Below are positions 51,634-59,927 of a stretch of DNA of 64,000 bases, one piece after another. The notes under the pieces are model-generated. The model had not been told where the DNA came from. It did not search any database and saw only the letters and a list, made by a program, of their open reading frames with translations. The position numbers and the translations under genes were made by a program. Each line of letters begins with the position of its first letter. Within the stretch, counting starts at the first letter, position 1. This stretch comes from Pseudocolwellia sp049933045 (GTDB lineage Bacteria > Pseudomonadota > Gammaproteobacteria > Enterobacterales > Alteromonadaceae), in NCBI RefSeq assembly GCF_049933045.1, contig NZ_CP187926.1, positions 496,001 through 560,000 on the forward strand, read 5' to 3'.

Positions 51634-52944
51634 CTAAACTGCCGAAAGTACAGTACCTAATACTTCACCAAAACCAATTCGAGCAGCGCCTTCTTTTTCA
51701 CAATAGCCACGCATTACAACGGTATCACCGTCTTCTAAGAAAGTGCGTTTTTCTCCGTTAGTTAATGTAAATGCTTCTTTACCACCACGAGATAACTCTA
51801 ACATTGAACCCGCTTGTTCGTGATCAGGGCCTGATTGTGTTCCCGATCCTAAAAGATCTCCTGCTTGCATTGCGCAACCATTTACACTGTGATGCGTCAC
51901 TAATTGAGCAATAGTCCAATAAGAGTATTTGAAGTTAGAATCGCTAATTTTAACGGCTTCTTCATTAGCACTTTTCATTTGCTGGGTTTGAATTAAACAT
52001 TCAAGCTTAATGTCTAAACCACCCAATTCATTGTTTTTATCACTACTTAAATACGGTAAAGGTTGAGGGTCAGCTTCTGGTCGAGAAAAATTAATTCTGT
52101 ATGGTGCTAGTGCCTCTGTAGTAACAATCCAAGGTGAGATAGTTGAAGCAAAGTTTTTAGCCAAAAAAGGGCCTAATGGTTGGTATTCCCATGCTTGAAT
52201 ATCTCTTGCAGACCAATCATTAAATAAACACATTCCAAAGATATGATCTTCAGCATTTTCAATGTCTATTCGTTCGCCTAGCCCAGTGCTTTCGCCAATA
52301 AAAATTCCCATTTCTACTTCATAATCTAAGCGTTTACAGGGTGCTAAAACAGGTGTTTCGGCATCTGGCGCTTTAAGTTGTCCGTATGGACGTGGAAATT
52401 CTTGGCCTGATACGTCAATAGTAGAAGATCTACCGTGGTATCCGATCGGCACCCATTTATAGTTAGGAAGTAAAGGGTTGTCTGGTCGAAATAAAGAACC
52501 AACAGCCGTAGCATGGTGTATAGATGTGTAAAAATCTGTGTAATCACCAATTTGACAAGGCATGCCATAGGTAACTTCACTTTGTAAAACTAAACAATCT
52601 TTAAGTTTTTCTTCTGTTGATGAACCACTTCGTAACGCTTTTGATAAGGCTAAACGTAATGCAGAATTAGCTTCTTTGCCTAATGCCATTAGTGTATTTA
52701 AGGTAGGTTTTGCAGCGGCTTCTGCTGCTTGTTGGGTAACACCTGTAAATATGTTTAGCTGTGCAACTGCTGCCATATCTAATACATAGTCGCCTATTGC
52801 AACAGCACCTCTGTTTGCTTCTTCAGAATATGTTTTGCGAAATGTTGCAAAAGGTAAATTTTGAATAGGGAAATCGCTGTTATTATTCGCCGATGTTACC
52901 CAGCTACTTAAAGTAATGTCGTGTGTTTCATTTATTAACGTCAT
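51634..52944 (-). CDS. fahA: Fumarylacetoacetase
   Basis: A 436-residue FAH enzyme that cleaves fumarylacetoacetate to fumarate and acetoacetate. Visible landmarks are the N-terminal SH3-like domain (FATFRKTYSEEANRGAVAIG), DYTDFYTSIHHATAVGSLFR with the catalytic His-Asp region, YHGRSSTIDVSGQEFPRP, metal-binding EVEMGIFIGE and LFNDWSARDIQAWEYQPLGP, and LLGSGTQSGP. Length matches the family. It lies 37 bp downstream of the VOC gene and upstream of maiA. Confidence 0.95.
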   Translation of the reverse strand: MTLINETHDITLSSWVTSANNNSDFPIQNLPFATFRKTYSEEANRGAVAIGDYVLDMAAVAQLNIFTGVTQQAAEAAAKPTLNTLMALGKEANSALRLALSKALRSGSSTEEKLKDCLVLQSEVTYGMPCQIGDYTDFYTSIHHATAVGSLFRPDNPLLPNYKWVPIGYHGRSSTIDVSGQEFPRPYGQLKAPDAETPVLAPCKRLDYEVEMGIFIGESTGLGERIDIENAEDHIFGMCLFNDWSARDIQAWEYQPLGPFLAKNFASTISPWIVTTEALAPYRINFSRPEADPQPLPYLSSDKNNELGGLDIKLECLIQTQQMKSANEEAVKISDSNFKYSYWTIAQLVTHHSVNGCAMQAGDLLGSGTQSGPDHEQAGSMLELSRGGKEAFTLTNGEKRTFLEDGDTVVMRGYCEKEGAARIGFGEVLGTVLSAV

Positions 52945-52981
52945 GATATATATCCATAATTAATATGTATTATTTATGTGC

Positions 52982-53506
52982 TTATTTATGTAGCCAATCA
53001 GCATGGCTAGGAGCTACTTTTGTTTCTGCCCACTCGTCGATCATGAGTTGAGCCACATTATGTAATTTTTTATATTGTTCAGGCGTACCTGTATTTGCAG
53101 CAAGCTCTAAACGGTGTCCATTAGGATCAAAGAAGTAAATAGATTTGAAAATTGTATGATCCGTAGGACCTAATACATCAACACCTTTACTTTCAAGCTC
53201 AGCTTTAGCCTCAAGCAAGTCTTCAACACTATTCACTCTTAATGCAAGGTGTTGAACCCACTCAGGGGTATTTTCATCTCGCCCCATATCGGGAGAGTTT
53301 GGTATTTCAAAAAAGGCTAAAACATTCTCATTACCTGCATTTAAAAATATGTGCATGTAAGGATCCGGTTCTTTAGTAGAAGGGACCTCGTTTTCTGCAA
53401 TGGATAGTACAAGATCCATATTCAGTTTATCTTTGTACCATTGTGCTGTTTCTTTTGCGTCTATACATCGATATGCAACATGATGAATTCTATCTACTTT
53501 TATCAT
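52982..53506 (-). CDS. VOC superfamily protein in the hmgA position
   Basis: A 174-residue, two-module vicinal-oxygen-chelate protein. Candidate metal ligands are His8 or His9 (DRIHHVAYR), Glu67 (FFEIP), His86 (WVQHLALRV) and Glu134 (HRLELAA). These fit both glyoxalase-type H-E-H-E sites and the His-His-Glu triad of VOC extradiol dioxygenases. It lies exactly between hppD and fahA, where homogentisate 1,2-dioxygenase (hmgA, a cupin of about 430 residues) is normally encoded, and no hmgA is present in the window. It may therefore open the ring of homogentisate, or it may act on another intermediate. Glyoxalase function is the alternative. Confidence 0.8.
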   Translation of the reverse strand: MIKVDRIHHVAYRCIDAKETAQWYKDKLNMDLVLSIAENEVPSTKEPDPYMHIFLNAGNENVLAFFEIPNSPDMGRDENTPEWVQHLALRVNSVEDLLEAKAELESKGVDVLGPTDHTIFKSIYFFDPNGHRLELAANTGTPEQYKKLHNVAQLMIDEWAETKVAPSHADWLHK

Positions 53507-53600
53507 CGCAATAACTTCCTAGTGTTTAACAAAGGTTAAGGTAATGGTGTATAAGGGGGTAAATAATGGGGATAAATAATCCCCTTATAATATATGCCTA

Positions 53601-54653
53601 TTAATCGTTACCGATAACACCACGTTCAAGCTGTTCACGTTCTATAGATTCAAATAATGCTTTAAAGTTACCTTCACCAAAGCCATCATCTTCTTTACGT
53701 TGAATAAATTCAAAAAAGACAGGGCCTAACGTTGTTTCTGAGAATATTTGTAATAATAATCGAGGTGTTCCACCTTCAGTGGTACCGTCTAATAAAATAC
53801 CACGGGGTTGAAGTTGATCTACCGGCTCACCATGACCAGGTAAACGCTCTTCTAGCATAGCGTAATAAGTTGCTGGAGGAGCTTTCATAAACTTAACGCC
53901 AGATTTTTTCAAGCGATCCCAACAGCTAATCAAGTCATCACAAGAAAAAGCAATATGCTGAATACCTTCACCATTGTATTGCATTAAAAACTCTTCAATT
54001 TGACCGCCACCGGCACTTGATTCTTCATTTAATGGAATACGAATTTTTCCATCTGGTGCAGACATCGCTTTTGATAATAAACCTGTATATTCACCTTTAA
54101 TATCGAAGTAACGAACTTCACGGAAGTTGAAAAGTTCTTCATAATATTTAGCCCAATGCTCCATTCTGCCACGATACACATTATGTGTAAGGTGGTCTAA
54201 TGTATGAAAACCACAACCTTCAGGATGTTTATCTACGCCTTCAATCCAATTAAAGTCGATGTCATATATTGTTTGACCTTCAGCATAACGATCAATTAAA
54301 TATAGTGTTGCGCCACCTATACCTTTAATTGCTGGTAAACGTAACTCCATTGGAGCTGTAGGAATATCTATTGCTTGAGCACCTTTTTTTAATGCTTCAG
54401 TATAGGCAAACTGGGCATCTTTAACACGAAAAGCAAGCCCACATGCCGAAGGACCATGTTCTCTAGCATAATGATAAGCATGACTATTTTTTTCGTAATT
54501 AGTAATTAAACTAATGTCGCCTTGTCTCCATAACGCTACATCTTTAGATTTATGTGTAGCAACCATGGTAAAACCCATTGCTGTAAAAGCTGGCTCTAAA
54601 ATACCTTTTTCAGGTGCAGTAAACTCTACAAATTCAAAGCCATCTAGTCCCAT
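53601..54653 (-). CDS. hppD: 4-hydroxyphenylpyruvate dioxygenase, start apparently frameshifted
   Basis: A 350-residue non-haem iron dioxygenase converting 4-hydroxyphenylpyruvate to homogentisate. Two VOC modules; metal ligands in DHLTHNVYRG (His), GIQHIAFSCDD (His) and FFEFIQRK (Glu). GFGEGNFKALFESIE is the conserved C-terminal end. The first ATG in this frame (54653, MGLDGFEFVEF) has no ribosome-binding site. In-frame codons upstream spell SDLFENP, as in canonical HppD N-termini (M-x-DL-x-ENPMG), but no start codon is in that frame. GGAGAG and ATG (54676-54678) lie in the other frame and end at once (Met-Phe-stop). One extra T explains this. Confidence 0.9.
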   Translation of the reverse strand: MGLDGFEFVEFTAPEKGILEPAFTAMGFTMVATHKSKDVALWRQGDISLITNYEKNSHAYHYAREHGPSACGLAFRVKDAQFAYTEALKKGAQAIDIPTAPMELRLPAIKGIGGATLYLIDRYAEGQTIYDIDFNWIEGVDKHPEGCGFHTLDHLTHNVYRGRMEHWAKYYEELFNFREVRYFDIKGEYTGLLSKAMSAPDGKIRIPLNEESSAGGGQIEEFLMQYNGEGIQHIAFSCDDLISCWDRLKKSGVKFMKAPPATYYAMLEERLPGHGEPVDQLQPRGILLDGTTEGGTPRLLLQIFSETTLGPVFFEFIQRKEDDGFGEGNFKALFESIEREQLERGVIGND

Positions 54654-54710
54654 AGGATTTTCGAATAAATCAGAACATTTTTTCTCTCCGGAAATTAATT
54701 ATTAACGCAA

Positions 54711-54762
54711 TTAGTAACAATGGTTACTATATTTTTACTATGTTAGTATCATTAGTTACTAA
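54711..54762. promoter_or_regulatory. Two MarR-type operators upstream of hppD
   Basis: TTAGTAACAATGGTTACTAT (54711-54730) and, on the minus strand, TTAGTAACTAATGATACTAA (54743-54762). Both match the tyrP/marR operator arm GTAACAAATGATACTA in outline (GTAAC-N5-7-TACTA). Confidence 0.75.
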
Positions 54763-54978
54763 TGTCAAAGTTAATCAAAATTTTATTAATTGATACTTTA
54801 ATTCATATGAATGTTTTATTTTTATGATCGTAAAAATGAAACTACAATACAGTAAAAATCAAGATGAAAATCGTCTTATAATAGCTAACTGTTAATTAAA
54901 ACTTATGAGTATTACAGGTTGAAGTATGAACAATTTTTTCTTTACATTAACAAAAAAAAATACTAGTGTAAGTTGAGT
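54763..54978. other. Rest of the hppD/TonB intergenic region
   Basis: About 215 bp of very AT-rich DNA between the hppD and TonB-receptor operators. No ORF or strong hairpin seen; presumably holds promoter elements. Confidence 0.5.
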
Positions 54979-54998
54979 TTTGTAACATATGTTACTAA
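54979..54998. promoter_or_regulatory. MarR-type operator upstream of TonB receptor
   Basis: TTTGTAACATATGTTACTAA contains the perfect palindrome GTAACATATGTTAC and the same TACTAA flank as the hppD and tyrP sites. Confidence 0.7.
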
Positions 54999-55081
54999 AT
55001 AATGGGTGAATTAAATATAAATAACAACAAGAATAACGAGTTAACGTTATAATTTAAATGAAAATACTGAGGGGAGAACAC

Positions 55082-57640
55082 ATGCTAAAAAAACATCAAT
55101 TTTGTAAAATAACGCTAGCAATAGGCTTAGCTTTAGGAACATCAGTTTTTTCTGTACAAGCTGAAGAAAACAACTCAACAGATACTCATGCAAATCAAGA
55201 TGTTGAAAAAATAAGTATACTTGGCTCTCGTGTATCAAGCCGTACGGCTACTGACTCAGCGGTACCTGTAGATATTATAACTGCAGAGTCACTCACCAAA
55301 GGGGGCTTTACTGAGTTAGGCCAAAGCCTTCAAGCAACTGCACCATCATTTAACTTTAGCCGAACGCAAGTATCGGATGGTGCTGATTTATTTCGACCTG
55401 CTACTTTACGTGGTTTACAGCCAGATCAAACCTTAGTGCTAGTCAACGGTAAACGTAGGCACACACAATCTATTTTTGGTATTAGTACAACTGTTGGAGG
55501 TGGGGCCGCCGGTACAGATATGAATGCTATACCATTAACGGCATTGCAAGATGTACAAGTATTACGTGACGGAGCTGCAGCACAATATGGCTCAGACGCC
55601 ATAGCAGGTGTTATTAATTTATCATTAAAAAATACAACCGATAAAGTGACAGGCTTTTTACAGGCGGGTAGTACAGGTGAGGGTGATGGTGACTTTGTTG
55701 CTTTTGGCATAAATGGTGGTATTGATTTAGGTGATGAGGGTGGTTTCCTAAACCTAACATTAGAATTACGAGATGCAGATGGTACTAACCGAGCTCAACG
55801 TGACACAGGTGGTTCGTCGGCTCTAGACGATGGTTCGTTATCTGAAGACATTCGTTGGAGTCAGGGTAACGCAGAGTCAGAGTTTACTACGTTATTTTAT
55901 AACATGATGATCCCTGTTGGAGAAGCCGAGTTATATTCATTTGGTGGGATCTCAAACCGTACAGCATTAGGTAATGGTTTTTATCGTGACTATGATAAAG
56001 CAGAGAGAAATGTTCAACAGGTATATGCTGATGGTTTCCTACCTCGAATCGATAATGAAGCTCAAGATATCTCAACTTCTCTAGGAATACGTGGAGATTT
56101 TAATGACGATTGGTCATACGACCTATCAGCCGTATATGGTGAGAATACTTATGACTTTGATTCGGAAAATACAATTAATGCCTCATATGCCGCTGAATAT
56201 TTAAGTAATAACCCTAGCGCTTCAGACAGCGAAATTGCGGCAAATGCTGGACCTACTGGTGGCTATTCAGGTGGTTTTAGATTTGACCAGCTAACATTTA
56301 ATGCTGATATTTCTGGTGCACTTGACGTTGGCCTTCCTGATACTTTATATGTTGCATTTGGTGCAGAATATAGAAAAGAAAACTATGAGATTGTAGCTGG
56401 TGAGTTAGCTTCTTATGCTTGTGGTGCTTCTGATAGTGGGAGTTCATTCCCGTCAGTTATTGACTCAAGTGTTTTTGCTGAGTGTGGCTTTCAAGCTTAT
56501 AACGGTTTACAGCCTGAAGCTGCTGGTACAACTAGTCGTGATAGTTATGCGCTCTACCTTGATTTAGAAAACCAAATTACCGAAGACTGGTTAGTGGGTG
56601 TTGCATTTAGGTATGAAGATTACTCTGATGCGGGTAACGATCTTGTTGGTAAGTTATCATCTCGTTTCAATGTGACTGATAACTTCTCTATACGTGGTGC
56701 AATTTCATCAGGCTTTAGAGCACCGTCATTACAGCAAAGCGGTTATACAGCATTTACTACGAATGTCGGAGCTGGAGGAGTATTGGTACAATCCTTTACA
56801 GCGTCTGTTGGGTCTGAATTTCCAACTGCTTTAGGTGTTGATGGGTTAACACTTGAAACGTCAGATAACCTAAGCCTTGGTTTTGTTTTTGATGTAACAG
56901 AAGAAATCACAATCACACTTGATGCTTACCATATTGAAATGAAAGACCGTATTACGCTAGGTAATGGCTTGGAAGCTAGTGATCTTACTTTTAATGCAGA
57001 AGCAAGTGCAGCTCTTGCTGCGACTGGAGCTGTAAGTGCTAATTACTTCTCTAATGCAGTCGATATGACAACAAAAGGTGTCGACTTAATTGTTACCTAC
57101 AACACAGAAATCGCTGAAGGTGATTTTGGAATAACTTTTGCGGCTAACTTTAATGATACCGAAATTGATAAGATCAATACACCTAATGATGCTATACCTG
57201 AAAGCGTAGCATTAAGTTCTTTATCAGAAAGTCTCTTACTTGATGGGCAGCCACATGAACGTGGTACGCTAACATTTAATTACTCGAAAGATAACTGGAA
57301 AGCTACACTTAAAGGTAACTACTTTTCTGAAACCGAAGTTGCTATTTTTGGTAATGACCATATTGGTTTACCGGATTCCTTATCGCCTACAGGGGAGTTT
57401 CAAGACACAAGTGTTGTTGAATCTGCAGTGTTAGTTGATTTGAATTTTGATTATCAATTAAGTTCTACATTTAGTTTATCAGTAGGTATTAATAATATTT
57501 TTGATGTAACACCTGATGAACTAACAGCTGATGAACCGCTTGAGTTTATTAGTAATGGAGCATTCCAATACCCTTTACGTGCAGTTCCTTATGGGTTTGA
57601 TGGTATGAGTTATTATGCTCGTGTAGGGTTTTCATTTTAA
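55082..57640 (+). CDS. TonB-dependent receptor of the tyrosine module
   Basis: An 852-residue receptor from ATG 55082, chosen over ATG 55058 because GGGGAG lies just upstream. The signal peptide ends near SVFSVQA. The plug domain carries DVEKISILGSRVSSRTATDS, a TonB-box-like start, and LVNGKRRHTQ; DVQVLRDGAAAQYGSDAIAG is the conserved plug end. A long barrel closes with GMSYYARVGFSF. Substrate unknown. The shared operator with tyrP and hppD suggests uptake of aromatic amino acid sources such as peptides. A hairpin separates it from the following hydrolase gene. Confidence 0.9.
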   Translation: MLKKHQFCKITLAIGLALGTSVFSVQAEENNSTDTHANQDVEKISILGSRVSSRTATDSAVPVDIITAESLTKGGFTELGQSLQATAPSFNFSRTQVSDGADLFRPATLRGLQPDQTLVLVNGKRRHTQSIFGISTTVGGGAAGTDMNAIPLTALQDVQVLRDGAAAQYGSDAIAGVINLSLKNTTDKVTGFLQAGSTGEGDGDFVAFGINGGIDLGDEGGFLNLTLELRDADGTNRAQRDTGGSSALDDGSLSEDIRWSQGNAESEFTTLFYNMMIPVGEAELYSFGGISNRTALGNGFYRDYDKAERNVQQVYADGFLPRIDNEAQDISTSLGIRGDFNDDWSYDLSAVYGENTYDFDSENTINASYAAEYLSNNPSASDSEIAANAGPTGGYSGGFRFDQLTFNADISGALDVGLPDTLYVAFGAEYRKENYEIVAGELASYACGASDSGSSFPSVIDSSVFAECGFQAYNGLQPEAAGTTSRDSYALYLDLENQITEDWLVGVAFRYEDYSDAGNDLVGKLSSRFNVTDNFSIRGAISSGFRAPSLQQSGYTAFTTNVGAGGVLVQSFTASVGSEFPTALGVDGLTLETSDNLSLGFVFDVTEEITITLDAYHIEMKDRITLGNGLEASDLTFNAEASAALAATGAVSANYFSNAVDMTTKGVDLIVTYNTEIAEGDFGITFAANFNDTEIDKINTPNDAIPESVALSSLSESLLLDGQPHERGTLTFNYSKDNWKATLKGNYFSETEVAIFGNDHIGLPDSLSPTGEFQDTSVVESAVLVDLNFDYQLSSTFSLSVGINNIFDVTPDELTADEPLEFISNGAFQYPLRAVPYGFDGMSYYARVGFSF

Positions 57641-57652
57641 TCGTTAAATCCT

Positions 57653-57688
57653 TAGTGTAGAGATAGTAACTATTTTTATCTCTACACT
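57653..57688 (+). terminator. Hairpin between TonB receptor and MBL genes
   Basis: AGTGTAGAGATA / TATCTCTACACT stem with a loop of about 11 bases, then CCTTCATTTTATTTTT. May terminate partially or stabilise the upstream mRNA. Confidence 0.6.
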
Positions 57689-57723
57689 CCTTCATTTTAT
57701 TTTTATTAAATTAAGTTGTTCAT

Positions 57724-58653
57724 ATGAAAAAATTAACTGTTATTTTTACTCTTTTATTTTCATCAATTTTTTCGTTTGCAAATGCTGCGGAAGAAAAACC
57801 ATACATTTATGTTTTAGGGGTTGCACAAGATGCAGGTTACCCTCAAACGGGGTGTTACGAAAAACATTGTATGCCTGGTTGGGAAGACCCTTTATTAAGA
57901 CGTGGTGCGGTATCATTGGGTTTAATCGACCCAAGTAATAATAAAAAATACATGTTTGATGCAACACCAAACTTTCCTGATCAGCTTTACCGACTAGAAA
58001 AAGAGGCGCCGTCTTCACGTTATTCTTTAAGTGGTATTTTTTTAACGCACGCACATATCGGTCACTATACGGGCTTAATGTTTTTAGGGCATGAATCAGC
58101 TGGCGCGAAAGATATGCCTGTTTACGCAATGCCTAAAATGGCAGAGTTCTTAAAAACTAATGGCCCTTGGGACCAATTAGTTCGATATAAAAACATTAAA
58201 CTAATGCCACTAAAGCACAATAAACCAGAAGTTTTAGGGCAAGTTGAAATAAAGCCTTTTTTAGTGCCTCACCGTGATGAATATTCTGAAACGGTAGGCT
58301 ACATAATCAAAGGGCCAAGTAAATCGGCATTATTTATTCCTGACATTAACAAGTGGCCACAATGGGAAATAAAACTTGAGGATGCAGTTAAAGGGGTTGA
58401 TTACGCTATTATTGATGCGGCATTTTATGATTACGGTGAATTACCTGGTAGAGATATGTCTAAAATACCACACCCTTTTGCTGTTGAATCAATGAAAGAG
58501 CTTGAACATGTAAGCATGTCTGAGAAAAACAAAGTGTGGTTTATTCATATGAACCATAGTAATCCATTACTTGACCTTCAAAGCAAAGAAAGTAAATTTG
58601 TTAAATCTCAAGGATTTAATATTGCCGTTGAAGGTTTAAAGCTAGAGCTATAA
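57724..58653 (+). CDS. Exported metallo-beta-lactamase-fold hydrolase (PqqB-like)
   Basis: A 309-residue protein with signal peptide (MKKLTVIFTLLFSSIFSFANA), so periplasmic. The MBL fold is shown by YVLGVAQDAGYPQTGC, FLTHAHIGHYTGL (residues 106-118), VPHRDEYSETVGYII and IHMNHSNPL. PqqB-type features are the GVAQDAGYPQTGC start and HIGHYTGL. The classical HxHxDH metal motif has Gly113 in place of Asp, so it may bind metal differently. It follows the TonB receptor and may process the imported substrate. PQQ synthesis itself is unlikely, because no other pqq gene is near and PqqB is normally not exported. Confidence 0.82.
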   Translation: MKKLTVIFTLLFSSIFSFANAAEEKPYIYVLGVAQDAGYPQTGCYEKHCMPGWEDPLLRRGAVSLGLIDPSNNKKYMFDATPNFPDQLYRLEKEAPSSRYSLSGIFLTHAHIGHYTGLMFLGHESAGAKDMPVYAMPKMAEFLKTNGPWDQLVRYKNIKLMPLKHNKPEVLGQVEIKPFLVPHRDEYSETVGYIIKGPSKSALFIPDINKWPQWEIKLEDAVKGVDYAIIDAAFYDYGELPGRDMSKIPHPFAVESMKELEHVSMSEKNKVWFIHMNHSNPLLDLQSKESKFVKSQGFNIAVEGLKLEL

Positions 58654-58906
58654 TAGTACTCAATAAACTTATTTAGCGTAATATAGTTTTAGCTCATTAA
58701 ATTAACGATGCAAACAATGCTGTTTAGTGGGCTAAAAACGTTAACTATTGTTTTCCTTATTTTACTCACTTCTTTTTAAATCCCCCTCTAAAATTCTCTT
58801 TATTTGCACATTGTTTGCATTTTCCGTTGTTATTCTTTGTTTAACTTAACTGATATTAGCTTCTATTAAGAGCGTCAGACCTTGTAACCACAATAGGAAT
58901 TTAGCT
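58654..58906 (+). other. Intergenic region upstream of the EF-hand gene
   Basis: About 250 bp without a gene. It contains the TTTGCACATTGTTTGCA motif at 58803 and AT-rich promoter-like DNA; nothing else is recognised. Confidence 0.5.
58803..58819 (+). promoter_or_regulatory. Shared motif TTTGCACATTGTTTGCA upstream of EF-hand gene
   Basis: Differs at one base from the motif at 59858-59874 before the CotH gene. Located 88 bp before the start codon. Confidence 0.55.
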
Positions 58907-59185
58907 ATGAAATTTTTACCGCATAAAATTATTATCGCAACTTTACTTCTTACTTCCATTGGCCAAGTTTATGCTAAAGGAGATCAAAGAGGTGAAAGAC
59001 CTCAACGTCCATCATTTTCTTCAATAGATACAAATGAAGACGGAGAGATCAGCTTGGATGAGTTCAAAGAACACGAACTTCCAATGGGCGATCATGAAAC
59101 TATTTTCGAAGAAATGGATAGCGATGGTAACAACGCTATTGATGAAGACGAATTTGATAGCCATAAACCTCCTCGTAGAAGATAA
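58907..59185 (+). CDS. Exported EF-hand calcium-binding protein, 92 residues
   Basis: Signal peptide MKFLPHKIIIATLLLTSIGQVYA, then two canonical EF-hand loops: residues 41-52 (DTNEDGEISLDE) and 71-82 (DSDGNNAIDEDE). Both have the acidic residues at positions 1, 3, 5 and 12. The tail is basic (HKPPRRR). Probably a periplasmic calcium sensor or buffer. It is followed after 16 bp by a second gene, so the two form an operon. The upstream motif suggests joint control with the CotH lipoprotein. Confidence 0.85.
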   Translation: MKFLPHKIIIATLLLTSIGQVYAKGDQRGERPQRPSFSSIDTNEDGEISLDEFKEHELPMGDHETIFEEMDSDGNNAIDEDEFDSHKPPRRR

Positions 59186-59201
59186 ACATTAAGGAAATAT
59201 T

Positions 59202-59684
59202 ATGATTAGTGGTGTAAGTTCAGGCGTACAAATGAGTATGCCTCGTAACGATTCTCGAACAGAGCAAGCGTTAACAGAAGAAAATCAACAGCTTATTTCA
59301 GACACACTCTCTCAATTTGATTCTGAAAACTTAACTGAAGCTGATGCCTTAAGTATTATTGAAACTTTATCAGAAGCGGGTATTCAATCTGGTCAAGGGC
59401 TCGAAAGTGCCTTATCTGAATTAGGCTTCGACGCTAAAAGTATTGGTGAATTAGCAGGTGTGAGTGAATCTGAAGGTAGTCGTCCACCGCCGCCTCCACC
59501 ACCGCAACAAAGCACTGAAGAAATTAGTGATTTAGTTGATTTTGTAACAACACTACTTGAAGAGAAATTAGCTGAAAGTGCTGACGATTCTTTAAGTGAT
59601 GAAGACAAAGAGTCGATATACGCACAAATAAATGAAAAGTTTGGTTTTGACAGCGATGATTCTATTATCGACTTAAAAGCTTAA
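59202..59684 (+). CDS. Hypothetical acidic protein with polyproline stretch, 160 residues
   Basis: Unrecognised. No signal peptide. The protein is Ser-, Glu- and Asp-rich. Helical parts at residues 20-85 and 105-135 are separated by seven prolines (95-101). The C-terminal SDEDKESIYAQINEKFGFDSDD is EF-hand-like in composition only. AAGGAAATATT precedes the ATG. It is co-transcribed with the EF-hand gene and followed by a terminator. Confidence 0.65.
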   Translation: MISGVSSGVQMSMPRNDSRTEQALTEENQQLISDTLSQFDSENLTEADALSIIETLSEAGIQSGQGLESALSELGFDAKSIGELAGVSESEGSRPPPPPPPQQSTEEISDLVDFVTTLLEEKLAESADDSLSDEDKESIYAQINEKFGFDSDDSIIDLKA

Positions 59685-59715
59685 TTTTAGTTTAGCGCGA
59701 CTTTAGGTCTTTATA

Positions 59716-59750
59716 AAAACATCGGTAAGAGTATTGCTGATGTTTTTTTC
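59716..59750 (+). terminator. Terminator after the EF-hand operon
   Basis: AACATCGGTAA / TTGCTGATGTT stem with wobble pairs, followed by TTTTTTC. Confidence 0.75.
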
Positions 59751-59857
59751 ATTTTATATTCACTCATTTTTTCACTCATTTTCGACTTAACTGAACCTCC
59801 TTGTTAGCACCTCAAATATCCTCAATACGAATATAACAACGAAGAATAGTCATATTT

Positions 59858-59874
59858 TTTGCACATTGTTTACA
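59858..59874 (+). promoter_or_regulatory. Shared motif TTTGCACATTGTTTACA upstream of CotH gene
   Basis: Sixteen of seventeen bases match the site at 58803. Located 54 bp before the start codon. Confidence 0.55.
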
Positions 59875-59927
59875 CTTTATATTCTTAATATAACTTTATC
59901 TTTTACATATATATTTGAGAATGCTTT

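Noticed and set aside
49054..55058. A homogentisate 1,2-dioxygenase gene
   Set aside because: I looked for one between tyrP and the TonB receptor on both strands; no frame of suitable size or motif exists.
57746..58129. 127-codon minus-strand frame
   Set aside because: Antisense to the exported MBL hydrolase, with no ribosome site and no recognisable domain.
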